A stretch of 15,100 nucleotides of DNA from an uncultured Granulicatella sp. (GTDB lineage Bacteria; Bacillota; Bacilli; Lactobacillales; Aerococcaceae). Location: positions 1 through 15,100 of the forward strand of contig CAMYBO010000017.1 in the NCBI GenBank assembly GCA_947254045.1. Reading direction: 5' to 3'. Each line of letters starts with the position of its first letter. Position 1 is the stretch's first letter. The notes below the pieces were generated by a model that searched no databases, was not told the origin of the DNA, and saw only the letters and a list, made by a program, of their open reading frames with translations. Position numbers and translations under genes: made by a program. Positions 6,987 through 14,147 of the stretch are shown here, in pieces.

Positions 6987-7149
6987 ATGGATGGAAGAAC
7001 AAATTGCTACATGGCAAGAAGAATGTCAAGATTATAAAGAACGTGCATTTTTAGAAGCGTGTAAACAATTATTGTTGGAGCAGCAACAGAGAGTAGATTA
7101 TTATAAAGCTCAGTTAGATGGACAATTATGGAGTCCAAAAGAATGGTAA
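6976..7149 (+). CDS. Small acidic protein of unknown function (57 aa)
   Basis: An open frame overlapping the end of the oxidoreductase gene in another frame. Of two in-frame ATGs (6967 and 6976) I choose 6976, because GGGGA (6962-6966) is at proper distance from it and touches the first. The 57 residues start MNSKWMEEQIATWQEE and end SPKEW. The protein is highly charged, Gln- and Glu-rich and predicted to be one or two helices with coiled-coil character, without signal or membrane segment. It is followed 23 bases later by the operon's terminator, which supports it as the last gene of the unit. A partner of the flavoprotein or a free regulator are both possible; I do not recognise a family. 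Confidence 0.6.
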   Translation: MNSKWMEEQIATWQEECQDYKERAFLEACKQLLLEQQQRVDYYKAQLDGQLWSPKEW

Positions 7150-7172
7150 TAAAATTTAAATTAAGAATTTTT

Positions 7173-7199
7173 AGAGGCGATGTGAATCGTCTCTTTTTT
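7173..7199 (+). terminator. Intrinsic terminator after the amidohydrolase operon
   Basis: A 9-bp stem AGAGGCGAT (7173-7181) with ATCGTCTCT (7186-7194, one G-U) closes a GTGA tetraloop and runs into six T residues (7194-7199). It ends the amidohydrolase, oxidoreductase and small-protein unit and isolates it from the sugar operon. Confidence 0.85.
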
Positions 7200-7203
7200 G
7201 TGC

Positions 7204-7232
7204 TTGAAAAAGATTTTTTAAATTATTATATA
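7204..7232 (+). promoter_or_regulatory. Candidate upstream promoter of the sugar operon
   Basis: TTGAAA (7204-7209) and TATATA (7227-7232) are separated by 17 bases, right after the preceding terminator. The region is very AT-rich, so chance matches are likely. If used, it would give a 5' leader of roughly 180 bases to the binding-protein gene, passing through the cre-like site and the hairpin at 7381. Confidence 0.4.
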
Positions 7233-7323
7233 GCGAATAAGCATAAATATTTAATAATAGGATTCTTTCCGCAATACTGATTAGGAAAAAGCAATATATT
7301 AATAAAAGAGAACAATAAAACGA

Positions 7324-7352
7324 TTGTGTAAACGTTTTAATTGTTGTAAGAT
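7324..7352 (+). promoter_or_regulatory. Candidate proximal promoter of the sugar operon
   Basis: TTGTGT (7324-7329), 17 bases, then TAAGAT (7347-7352; GATAAT overlaps at 7350-7355). Both boxes are imperfect. The attraction is that the cre-like site fills the spacer, a placement from which CcpA or a LacI-type repressor would block RNA polymerase. It lies 69 bases before the start codon of the binding-protein gene. Confidence 0.4.
7326..7340 (+). promoter_or_regulatory. cre-like operator (CcpA or other LacI-family site)
   Basis: TGTAAACGTTTTAA (7327-7340) matches the catabolite-responsive element core TGNAANCG and the CG-centred pseudopalindrome expected of LacI-family operators, with the conserved C near the right end missing. 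Wider symmetry is present: AAAACG ending at 7322 and CGTTTT at 7333-7338. Control of a sugar-import operon by carbon catabolite repression is the expected logic. No regulator gene is in the window. Confidence 0.5.
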
Positions 7353-7378
7353 AATATCAAGGTAAAAAAAGAATAACC

Positions 7379-7403
7379 TTTCGAAAATGAAGAATTTTCG
7401 AGA
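7379..7403 (+). promoter_or_regulatory. 5' UTR hairpin before the binding-protein gene
   Basis: TCGAAAAT (7381-7388) pairs perfectly with ATTTTCGA (7394-7401) around a GAAGA loop, extendable by two pairs. It ends a few bases before the AGGAGG ribosome site (7408-7413). There is no T-run, so it is not a terminator. It could stabilise the abundant binding-protein mRNA or act as an operator in DNA. Confidence 0.5.
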
Positions 7404-7420
7404 AAACAGGAGGAATATTT

Positions 7421-8761
7421 ATGAAAAAGAAATTCGTTTTATCAAGTGCAGCTCTTTTAGCGACTGTGGGTTTAGTAGCTTGTAATAAAGCAACAACTGA
7501 TGATAAACCTGCAGAAACTAAAACTGGCGAGAAGAAAACGATTAAATTAGCTGCTCTTGAATCAGGATATGGTAAAGAAATGTGGCCTGAGTTAATTAAA
7601 GCTTATGAAGAAGCTAATCCAAATGTAAAAGTTGAATTACAATCTAGTAAAGAATTAGAAGATGAACTTTCACCAAAAATGAAAGCTGGAGATTTCCCAG
7701 ATGTAGTTATGCTAGCATTAGGACGTAAAAAAGCTTTACCAGAAACTTTAATTAAAGAAAAAGGCTTAGCAGATATTTCTGACTTATTCGATATGAAAGT
7801 ATACGGAGAAGATAAAAAAGTTTCTGAAAAATTATTAAACGGTGTATTAGGTTCTACTGTTACAGATCCATATCGTGATGGCAAACATTACTTAGCACCA
7901 ATGTTCTATGCTCCAACTGGTTTATTCTATAACCAAGGATTATTCGAACAAAAAGGCTGGGAAGTTCCAAAAGATATGCCAGCTATGAAAGAATTAGCAG
8001 AAAAAGCAAAAGCAGAAGGAATTTCATTATTCACTTATCCAACAACTGGCTACTTAGATAGCTTCTTCCCTGCATTATTAGCAAATGCTGGTGGTGTTGA
8101 CTTATTCAATAAAGCAATGAGCTATGAAAAAGGAATTTTCACTTCTGATGGCGCAACTAAAGCATTCAATGCATTAGGCGAATTAGTGAAAAATGTTGAA
8201 CCTTCAACAGTAGCAAATGCAAACCCACAAAGCTTTACTAAGAATCAACAATTATTATTAGACAACAAAGCTTTATTCATGCCAAATGGTACATGGGTAG
8301 TAGGAGAAATGAAAGATGCTCCTCGTGCTGATGGATTCAAATGGGCTATGAATGCTGCTCCAGCAATTGAAAAAGGTGGCAAACGTTTCGTTTACTCATT
8401 CTTTGAACATATCTGGGTTCCAGAAGCAGCAACAAATAAAAAAGAAGCTAAAGAATTCTTATCATTCTTATATTCTGATAAAGCAGCAGCAATCTTTGCT
8501 AAACATAATGCTGCTCAACCAATTCAAGGTGTAACAAGCAAATTACCTGCTGAATTACAAAGCTTATACAAAGTTGTAGATGAAGTTGACGGAGTTATCA
8601 ATGGTAACTTTATTGCTACAAAACCAGTTGAAGGTGTAAATATGAAAGAAACATTATATGGACAAATCGACTCTGTAGCATCTGGTCAAAAATCTGTAGC
8701 AGATTGGCAAAAATCAGTTGAAGAAGTTAGCCAAAAATTAAATGCGGCTGTAGAAAAATAA
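7421..8761 (+). CDS. Sugar ABC transporter substrate-binding lipoprotein (CUT1 type)
   Basis: A 446-aa extracellular solute-binding protein, family 1. The N-terminus is a lipoprotein signal: MKKK, a hydrophobic stretch, then lipobox LVAC with Cys21 as lipidation site, followed by a Thr/Lys-rich linker to about residue 37. The mature part begins TIKLAALESGYGKEMWPELI, the first strand of the binding fold, and it carries the usual EAN-type helix and NGTWVVGEM and PTTGY segments. The ribosome site AGGAGG is strong. It heads the operon that contains two permeases and a GH112 phosphorylase, so its ligand is most likely galacto-N-biose and/or lacto-N-biose, as for the GNB/LNB-binding protein of bifidobacteria. 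That specificity is inferred from context. The gene is separated from its permeases by a 162-base gap holding a structured element, which would allow higher expression of the binding protein. Confidence 0.93.
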   Translation: MKKKFVLSSAALLATVGLVACNKATTDDKPAETKTGEKKTIKLAALESGYGKEMWPELIKAYEEANPNVKVELQSSKELEDELSPKMKAGDFPDVVMLALGRKKALPETLIKEKGLADISDLFDMKVYGEDKKVSEKLLNGVLGSTVTDPYRDGKHYLAPMFYAPTGLFYNQGLFEQKGWEVPKDMPAMKELAEKAKAEGISLFTYPTTGYLDSFFPALLANAGGVDLFNKAMSYEKGIFTSDGATKAFNALGELVKNVEPSTVANANPQSFTKNQQLLLDNKALFMPNGTWVVGEMKDAPRADGFKWAMNAAPAIEKGGKRFVYSFFEHIWVPEAATNKKEAKEFLSFLYSDKAAAIFAKHNAAQPIQGVTSKLPAELQSLYKVVDEVDGVINGNFIATKPVEGVNMKETLYGQIDSVASGQKSVADWQKSVEEVSQKLNAAVEK

Positions 8762-8790
8762 TTTTTCAACGAGTATGAATGGATAAAAAA

Positions 8791-8889
8791 GGAGCTGGGA
8801 AAAGAGGCTCTTCCGGGAAGATAAACTCAGTTTTAAGTAGTTTCAAAGTTCCAAGAGTTTTCTTTCAGGGGGTTGCTATTCCCAGCTTT
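8791..8889 (+). repeat. Closed-stem intergenic element between binding protein and permease
   Basis: AGCTGGGAA (8793-8801) pairs with TTCCCAGCT (8879-8887), extended by two G-U pairs to 11 bp, enclosing about 77 bases. Inside is a small hairpin, TCTTC CGG GAAGA (8809-8821). The 3' side is followed by TTTATTTTAT, a weak U-tract. It could be a leaky terminator or mRNA 3'-end stabiliser that lowers permease expression relative to the binding protein, or a copy of a dispersed repeat. Its left end resembles the reverse complement of the right end of the element at 13177-13351. Confidence 0.6.
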
Positions 8890-8923
8890 ATTTTATACTT
8901 AAAGAAAAGATAGGAGCATAAAG

Positions 8924-9808
8924 ATGAATAATCGTCGGAAAAAGGAACGTGCTGGATTTATCCTAGCATGTATATTACCTGCCATTATATTATTTCTTAC
9001 TTTCTTAATTTATCCAACGATTGAAGTGTTCAGAATGTCCATGTATCGTTGGGGTGGATTTTCAAAGAACAAACAATTTGTAGGATTTGATAATTTTGTT
9101 ACTTTATGGAAAGATGAGAATTTTTCAAGAACCATTCAAAATACCATTTTATTAATTGTCATTGTAACGATTGTAACAGTTGTTTTAGCAGTATTATTCG
9201 CTTCAATTTTGACAACTGAAAAAATTCGTGGGAATAATTTCTTTAGAATTATTTTCTATATTCCTAATATTTTATCAATTGTAGTTATTGCTGGTTTATT
9301 TGCAGCGATTTATGATCCAAATGGTGGTTTATTAAATGCTATTTTACCAAAAGCTTTAGAACGATTATGGTTGGGAGATCAAGGCATTGTCATTTATTCC
9401 TTAGCCTTTGCCTTAATTTGGCAAGCGATTGGGTATTATATGGTGATGTATATGGCTGGTATGGCTAATATTCCATCAAGTTTATATGAAGCAGCTGATT
9501 TAGACGGTGCAGGAAAAATTGGTAAATTCTTCAATGTAACATTGCCATTAATTTGGAACAGTATTCGTACAACATTAACATTCTTCATTATTAGTACGAT
9601 TAACTTAAGTTTCTTATTAGTACAAATTTTAACGAATGGTGGTCCAGATGGTTCAACAGAAGTATTCTTAAGCTACATGTTTAACCAAGCGTATACTAAC
9701 TCATCTTATGGATATGGTATGGCAATAGGGGTAGTTGTATTTATCTTCTCATTTGGATTATCAGGTATCGTAAGTCACATTACAAAACGTGACATTCTAG
9801 AATATTAG
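8924..9808 (+). CDS. Sugar ABC transporter permease, MalF type
   Basis: A 294-aa inner permease subunit of a CUT1 importer, with six predicted helices (first about 12-30). The EAA loop that docks on the ATPase is visible at residues 189-208, beginning EAADLDGAGKIGKFF and ending TLP. The NGGPDGSTEVF segment (238-248) is typical of MalF/UgpA-type permeases. The start ATG 8924 has TAGGAG (8911-8916) as ribosome site. The stop overlaps the ribosome site of the second permease, so the two are coupled. No ATPase gene is present; a shared MsmK-type ATPase elsewhere is expected for this group of bacteria. Confidence 0.95.
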   Translation: MNNRRKKERAGFILACILPAIILFLTFLIYPTIEVFRMSMYRWGGFSKNKQFVGFDNFVTLWKDENFSRTIQNTILLIVIVTIVTVVLAVLFASILTTEKIRGNNFFRIIFYIPNILSIVVIAGLFAAIYDPNGGLLNAILPKALERLWLGDQGIVIYSLAFALIWQAIGYYMVMYMAGMANIPSSLYEAADLDGAGKIGKFFNVTLPLIWNSIRTTLTFFIISTINLSFLLVQILTNGGPDGSTEVFLSYMFNQAYTNSSYGYGMAIGVVVFIFSFGLSGIVSHITKRDILEY

Positions 9809-9818
9809 GAGGCATATT

Positions 9819-10700
9819 ATGAAAATGCAAACTCGTTCATTTGAACGCTTATATAAAGCATTCATTTATGTAGCGTTAATTACATTAGCCATTTCCATTA
9901 TTGTGCCTGTTGGTTGGGTATTTGTTGCATCAATTAAGCAAAATAGTGAGTTTTATGGTAGTCCATGGACAGCGCCTAAAGGATTTTATTTCCAAAACTT
10001 TATTGATGCTTGGACAAGTGCAAAAATGGGAGATTATATGTTAAATTCTGTCATCGTTACAGCATTAGCATTAATCATTTTAGTAGCCGTTGCGATTCCA
10101 GCTGCTTATGTGTTAGCAAGGTTTAAATTTCCTGGAAGCAAACTCATTAATACACTTCTAAAAGGTGGATTATTTATTAACGTAAACTATATTGTTGTTC
10201 CAATCTTTCTAATGCTACTAGATTGGGATAAAGGATTAAAATCATTTGGAATCGTAAATGGCTTCTTCTTAAATAATATTTTTGTTTTAGCAGTTGTTTA
10301 TGCAGCAACATCATTACCATTTACGATTTACCTATTGTCAAACTTCTTTAAAACTTTACCAACAACATTTGAAGAAGCAGCGGCTATCGATGGAGCAGGT
10401 TATTTCACAACAATGTTTAAAGTTATGACACCAATGGCAAGACCAAGTATTATTACAGTTATTTTATTTAACTTCTTATCATTCTGGAATGAATATATCA
10501 TCGCTTTAACATTAATGCCTGGTAAAAGTCAAACATTACCAGTAGGGTTGAAAAATTTATTACAAGCTCAACGTGGTGCAGCGCAATACGGTCAAATGTA
10601 TGCAGGGATGGTATTAGTCATGTTACCAACATTGATTTTATATATTCTTGTTCAAAATAAATTAACACAAGGAATGACCTTAGGTGGTTCTAAAGAGTAG
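9819..10700 (+). CDS. Sugar ABC transporter permease, MalG type
   Basis: A 293-aa second permease of the CUT1 importer. It has an N-terminal helix at about 14-38, a periplasmic-type loop, and the EAA loop at residues 186-205 (EAAAIDGAGYFTTMFKVMTP). The C-terminal QNKLTQGMTLGG motif is characteristic of MalG-family permeases. The ribosome site AGGAGG (9807-9812) begins inside the upstream stop codon. It forms the heterodimeric channel with the preceding gene product. The phosphorylase gene follows after 14 bases, which ties transport to cleavage of the same sugar. Confidence 0.95.
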   Translation: MKMQTRSFERLYKAFIYVALITLAISIIVPVGWVFVASIKQNSEFYGSPWTAPKGFYFQNFIDAWTSAKMGDYMLNSVIVTALALIILVAVAIPAAYVLARFKFPGSKLINTLLKGGLFINVNYIVVPIFLMLLDWDKGLKSFGIVNGFFLNNIFVLAVVYAATSLPFTIYLLSNFFKTLPTTFEEAAAIDGAGYFTTMFKVMTPMARPSIITVILFNFLSFWNEYIIALTLMPGKSQTLPVGLKNLLQAQRGAAQYGQMYAGMVLVMLPTLILYILVQNKLTQGMTLGGSKE

Positions 10701-10714
10701 AGAGGAGAAACACC

Positions 10715-12946
10715 ATGAGTAAAACGAAGGGACGTTTAACATTACCAAGTCAGGCTAATTTTTTGAAAGAAACAAAAGAATTAATCGAACGTTGGGGAGC
10801 AGATGCCATTCGTGATAGTGATGGAACGAAGTTAGATGAAGCAACAAAACAATTAGATGCAAAAATTTATACAACTTATTTTGTGGCAAGAAATCATAAT
10901 GAATTTGCTGAAAAGCATATGGAAGAATGCCAACAAATTTATGTGATGTCTAAATTTCATCTAGCCACTTCAAATGAATTAGAAATTCCATTTATGGATG
11001 GATATTTTACAGATCAAGTTCAACCAGATTACGTTAATGATGAAAAATTATATTGGGAAGTCATCGACCGCACAACGGGGAAAGTGGTTAGTGTTGACAA
11101 TTGGGTATTAGATAAAGAAAGAAATATTGTAACCGTTCATGGAGCAGAAGTTTTTCATGAATATACGGTATCATTTCTAGTATATGCCATTTGGGATCCA
11201 ACTCAAATGTATAATCATATTACAAATAATTGGGGAAATGTTCCTCATGATATTCCATTTGATGTGCGTCAACCAGCTTCAAATGAATATATGCAAACGT
11301 ACTTAAAAAATTGGTTAAAAGAAAATCCGGATACAGATGTTGTTCGTTTTACAACATTCTTCTATCATTTCACTTTGATTTTCAACCATTTAGGAAAAGA
11401 AAAATTCGTAGATTGGTTTGGATATGGCGCTAGTGTTTCTGTAGCAGCTTTAGAAGCATTCGCAAAAGAAAAAGGCTATCGCTTAAGAGCGGAAGATATT
11501 GTGGATGAAGGATATTATAATTCTACATTCAGAACGCCAAGTAAAGCTTACTTAGATTATATCGACTTTATCCAAAAATTCGTTGCAACAGAAGCTAAAA
11601 AATTAGTGAATCTTGCACATGATGCAGGAAAAGAAGCAATGATGTTTTTAGGAGATAACTGGATTGGAACTGAACCATATGGAAAATATTTCAAAGAAAT
11701 TGGTTTAGATGCCGTTGTAGGTTCTGTAGGGGGCGGAGCAACTTTACGGATGATTTCTGATATTCCTCATGTAAAATACACTGAAGGAAGATTCTTACCA
11801 TACTTCTTCCCAGATGTATTTAGAGAAGGAAATGATCCAACGATTGAAGCGAATAAAAACTGGTTATCAGCAAGACGTGCGATTATGAGAAATCCAGTCG
11901 ACCGTATTGGATATGGAGGCTATTTAAGTTTAGCTTATCAATTCCCTAAATTTGTTGACTATATCGAACAAGTAACGGATGAATTTAGAGAAATTTATGA
12001 TGTTGTGAAACATACAAAACCATATGTAGGTTTGAGAGTCGCAATTCTAAATGCTTGGGGTAAATTACGTACATGGCAATCTCATATGGTGGCACATGAA
12101 TTACCATATAAACAAATTTATTCATATTTAGGAGTCATGGAAGCCTTAAGTGGTGCGAGCGTTGATGTTCAATTTATTAGTTTTGAAGATGTTTTGACAA
12201 CAGATATTTTAAAAGACGTGGATGTTATTATTAATGCTGGTGATGCAGGAACTGCATTTAGTGGTGGAGATGTTTGGAAAAATCCAGAACTACTCACTAA
12301 AATTCGTGAATTTGTATATAATGGTGGAGGATTTGTTGGAGTAGGAGAACCAACAGCCGTTCATCATCAAGGTAGATATTTCCAATTAGCAGATATTCTA
12401 GGTGTAGAACGTGAAATGGGATATAGCTTATCTACGGATAAATATTTTACAAAAGAATTAGACACTCACTTCATTACAGAAGATATTAAAGATGTACGCA
12501 AAATCGATTTCGGAGAAGGAATGAAGAATGTCTATGGATTAACGGAACATACAGAAGTGTTAGAATTCAGTAATCCAAAAGTTTCTCAAGAAGTAGAAGG
12601 TATTGTAATGCCAGCGAATGCTGAAGGAAAAGAATTTGGTGAAATTCATTTAGCAGCCAATCCTTATGGTAAAGGTAGAGGGGTATATCTTGCAGGACTA
12701 CCTTATAGCCCAGAAAATACAAGATTATTACTTCGTGCATTATATTATGCAGCTGCTAAAGAACAAGAATTCAAAAAATGGTATTCTTCTAATTTATCAG
12801 TTGAAGTTCATGCATATCCTGAAAAAGGCTTATATGCAATTGTAAATAATACAAATGAAGCACAAGAAACGGAAGTTTATGATGGCAATGGAAATCACGA
12901 AACAGTCATCATGAAACCAAGTGAAATTAGATGGGAGCATATGTGA
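10715..12946 (+). CDS. gnpA: 1,3-beta-galactosyl-N-acetylhexosamine phosphorylase (GH112)
   Basis: A 743-aa cytosolic enzyme of family GH112. It splits galacto-N-biose (Gal-beta1,3-GalNAc) and/or lacto-N-biose (Gal-beta1,3-GlcNAc) with phosphate into galactose-1-phosphate and the N-acetylhexosamine. The family opening is clear (GRLTLPSQ at 6-13, ERWGADAIRDSDGTKL at 25-40). Asp314 in FLGDNWIGTEPYG corresponds to the proposed acid catalyst Asp313 of the Bifidobacterium longum enzyme. Arg33, Pro162, Asn167 and Arg211 sit at the positions of its substrate-site residues with the same offset of one (recalled, not aligned). The central part is the barrel, about 455-670 a glutamine-amidotransferase-like domain (NAGDAGTAFSGGD, GGGFVGVGEPTA), and the tail a small beta domain. 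The length is normal for the family. Ribosome site GAGGAGA. The alternative within GH112 is galactosyl-rhamnose phosphorylase; the neighbouring genes do not decide it. Confidence 0.95.
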   Translation: MSKTKGRLTLPSQANFLKETKELIERWGADAIRDSDGTKLDEATKQLDAKIYTTYFVARNHNEFAEKHMEECQQIYVMSKFHLATSNELEIPFMDGYFTDQVQPDYVNDEKLYWEVIDRTTGKVVSVDNWVLDKERNIVTVHGAEVFHEYTVSFLVYAIWDPTQMYNHITNNWGNVPHDIPFDVRQPASNEYMQTYLKNWLKENPDTDVVRFTTFFYHFTLIFNHLGKEKFVDWFGYGASVSVAALEAFAKEKGYRLRAEDIVDEGYYNSTFRTPSKAYLDYIDFIQKFVATEAKKLVNLAHDAGKEAMMFLGDNWIGTEPYGKYFKEIGLDAVVGSVGGGATLRMISDIPHVKYTEGRFLPYFFPDVFREGNDPTIEANKNWLSARRAIMRNPVDRIGYGGYLSLAYQFPKFVDYIEQVTDEFREIYDVVKHTKPYVGLRVAILNAWGKLRTWQSHMVAHELPYKQIYSYLGVMEALSGASVDVQFISFEDVLTTDILKDVDVIINAGDAGTAFSGGDVWKNPELLTKIREFVYNGGGFVGVGEPTAVHHQGRYFQLADILGVEREMGYSLSTDKYFTKELDTHFITEDIKDVRKIDFGEGMKNVYGLTEHTEVLEFSNPKVSQEVEGIVMPANAEGKEFGEIHLAANPYGKGRGVYLAGLPYSPENTRLLLRALYYAAAKEQEFKKWYSSNLSVEVHAYPEKGLYAIVNNTNEAQETEVYDGNGNHETVIMKPSEIRWEHM

Positions 12947-13119
12947 TGAATCCAAAAGTTAGAATATGGATACGAGTAGTCTTAATGGTGATTTTCTTAA
13001 TTGTCTTAGTAAAAGGTCATCAAATGGTTGGAAAACCGGGAGTTGCCACAATGTTAGTAGCTCTAGTAGGCTTGTTAGCTATATTATGGGATTATAACCG
13101 TCCATATAGCAACTCGTAA
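12946..13119 (+). CDS. Small membrane protein coupled to the phosphorylase (57 aa, possibly DUF6903)
   Basis: The ATG at 12946 shares one base with the phosphorylase stop (TGATG), and GGGAG (12933-12937) is at proper distance; an earlier in-frame ATG at 12931 lies before that ribosome site and is rejected. The 57 residues contain two hydrophobic helices (about 5-23 and 32-48) separated by a short GHQMVGKPG loop, with basic residues before the first helix and the ending WDYNRPYSNS. This resembles the short DUF6903 proteins as I remember them, often found at the end of such sugar operons. Its function is unknown. The 1-base overlap makes its synthesis depend on translation of the phosphorylase, which suggests a role with this pathway, perhaps at the transporter. 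Confidence 0.75.
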   Translation: MNPKVRIWIRVVLMVIFLIVLVKGHQMVGKPGVATMLVALVGLLAILWDYNRPYSNS

Positions 13120-13138
13120 AAAAGAATAGAATAAAGTG

Positions 13139-13168
13139 AAAAAGGACAACGATTCTTGTCCTTTTTTT
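13139..13168 (+). terminator. Strong terminator of the sugar operon
   Basis: AAAAAGGACAA (13139-13149) pairs with TTGTCCTTTTT (13156-13166) around the loop CGATTC, with a run of seven T (13162-13168). The A-run upstream would also let it act in reverse, against leftward transcripts from the yigZ side. Confidence 0.9.
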
Positions 13169-13176
13169 CATGCAAA

Positions 13177-13351
13177 AAAGAGAGGGAAATAATTTTCGAA
13201 AAGTAGCAAAAACATGAGACCGCAGGGCTGCTGCCGACCTTGCAACTTCGTTGTTAACGATTTTTACGTAAATATACGTAAAAAATATATATCAATGAGG
13301 AAAAAATTTTTCACCGTAGCAAAAGTAAGAGACTTTTTGCCCAGCCTCTTT
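13177..13351 (+). repeat. Structured intergenic element with closing stem and internal repeats
   Basis: No gene is visible here. The ends pair: AAAGAG (13177-13182) with CTCTTT (13346-13351), and GGG (13184-13186) with CCC (13340-13342), around an A/AGC internal loop. Inside are a perfect 10-bp hairpin TTTTTACGTA/TACGTAAAAA (13261-13284), a GCAG/CTGC hairpin (13222-13231), and two direct copies of an 18-mer starting GTAGCAAAA (13203-13220 and 13316-13333, 15 of 18 identical). Read leftward it begins AAAGAGGCTGGGCAAAAAG, directly after the stop of the leftward gene, so it may also serve as that gene's 3' end. The sequence looks like a dispersed intergenic repeat of the kind common in Lactobacillales. 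Confidence 0.55.
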
Positions 13352-13352
13352 A

Positions 13353-13997
13353 TTATTTATCTGACGAAATGATTCTTTCGATATATTGCTGCCCTAATTC
13401 TTCGAATTTGACTTTGTTTTGTAATAATTCAATCACAGATTCTTGGAAAGATTCTACTTCTTCAACAGGTAAGCTACAATGAATCGCTACTACATCTGTA
13501 AATTCCTTATCAACTACAGAAATAGTATTTGTTTCAAGATAGTATTCTAATTTTCCAACAGTAGAATAATCAATCGTCACTTTTAAAATTGTTTCTAAGC
13601 TAGCTTGGACGACTCCAATTACTTTAAGACCTTCTGCTACAGCTCCTGTATAAGCACGAACAAGTCCTCCGGCGCCTAGTTTTGTACCACCAAAGTATCG
13701 TGTAACAACAACCGTAGTATTTTTTAGTGCTTGTTTTTTCAGCACTTCTAACATTGGTACTCCAGCTGTTCCACTGGGTTCTCCATCGTCCATTGCACGT
13801 TGGAATTCATCTCTTTCTCCAATTAAATAAGCTGAACAATTATGGGTCGCTTTCCAATGTTCTTTTTTAATAGCTTGGATAAATTCGAGAGCGTCTTCTT
13901 CTGTTTCTGTACGTTTGAAATGGGCGATAAAACGTGAACCTTTAATTTCAATTTCATGTTGCCCATCTTGATGAATCGTTTTATATTGTTCTAACAT
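13353..13997 (-). CDS. yigZ: YigZ / IMPACT-family protein
   Basis: A 214-aa protein of the YigZ/YvyE (UPF0029, IMPACT N-terminal) family. The N-terminal domain (about 18-125) carries the signature AMDDGEPSGTAGVPML (68-83) and VVVTRYFGGTKLGAGGLVRA (96-115). A DUF1949 domain follows at about 140-195. The length is typical. The eukaryotic relative IMPACT binds Gcn1; the bacterial role is unclear, with ribosome or nucleic-acid association suggested. The start is at 13997 with an AAGGAGAG ribosome site on the minus strand. It is the only leftward gene and is transcribed toward the sugar operon. In streptococci and relatives this gene is usually divergent from comFA-comFC; here a restriction-modification locus occupies that place. 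Confidence 0.93.
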   Translation of the reverse strand: MLEQYKTIHQDGQHEIEIKGSRFIAHFKRTETEEDALEFIQAIKKEHWKATHNCSAYLIGERDEFQRAMDDGEPSGTAGVPMLEVLKKQALKNTTVVVTRYFGGTKLGAGGLVRAYTGAVAEGLKVIGVVQASLETILKVTIDYSTVGKLEYYLETNTISVVDKEFTDVVAIHCSLPVEEVESFQESVIELLQNKVKFEELGQQYIERIISSDK

Positions 13998-14027
13998 AGA
14001 CTCTCCTTATTCGATGTATTTGCCATT

Positions 14028-14055
14028 ATTGTATCATAAAATTAGTGCAAAACAA
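14028..14055 (-). promoter_or_regulatory. Promoter of the yigZ-type gene
   Basis: On the minus strand, TTGTTT (14050-14055), 16 bases, then TACAAT (14028-14033) preceded by TG at the extended -10 position. It lies about 30 bases before the start codon. The -35 is weak, but the extended -10 compensates. Confidence 0.6.
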
Positions 14056-14076
14056 CTTAGGATGAAATTGTCTTAT

Positions 14077-14101
14077 CAAAATTTGTAAAACGTAAATTTT
14101 G
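14077..14101. repeat. Perfect inverted repeat between divergent genes
   Basis: CAAAATTT (14077-14084) and AAATTTTG (14094-14101) form an 8-bp perfect inverted repeat with a nine-base centre. It lies between the yigZ promoter and the promoter of the restriction-modification operon. There is no T-run, so it is more likely a protein-binding site or chance AT symmetry than a terminator. Confidence 0.35.
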
Positions 14102-14147
14102 TCCTTCTACTAGGTAGCCTTGGGAGATAGAAAAAACTATGATTACA

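Noticed and set aside
8352..8534. A 60-codon + strand frame within the binding-protein gene
   Set aside because: It is an out-of-frame shadow of a well-conserved solute-binding protein, with no ribosome site.
13203..13333. Two 18-base direct repeats as a possible CRISPR or integration-site pair
   Set aside because: There are only two copies, 15 of 18 identical, inside a structured intergenic element, with no regular spacing, cas genes or integrase nearby.
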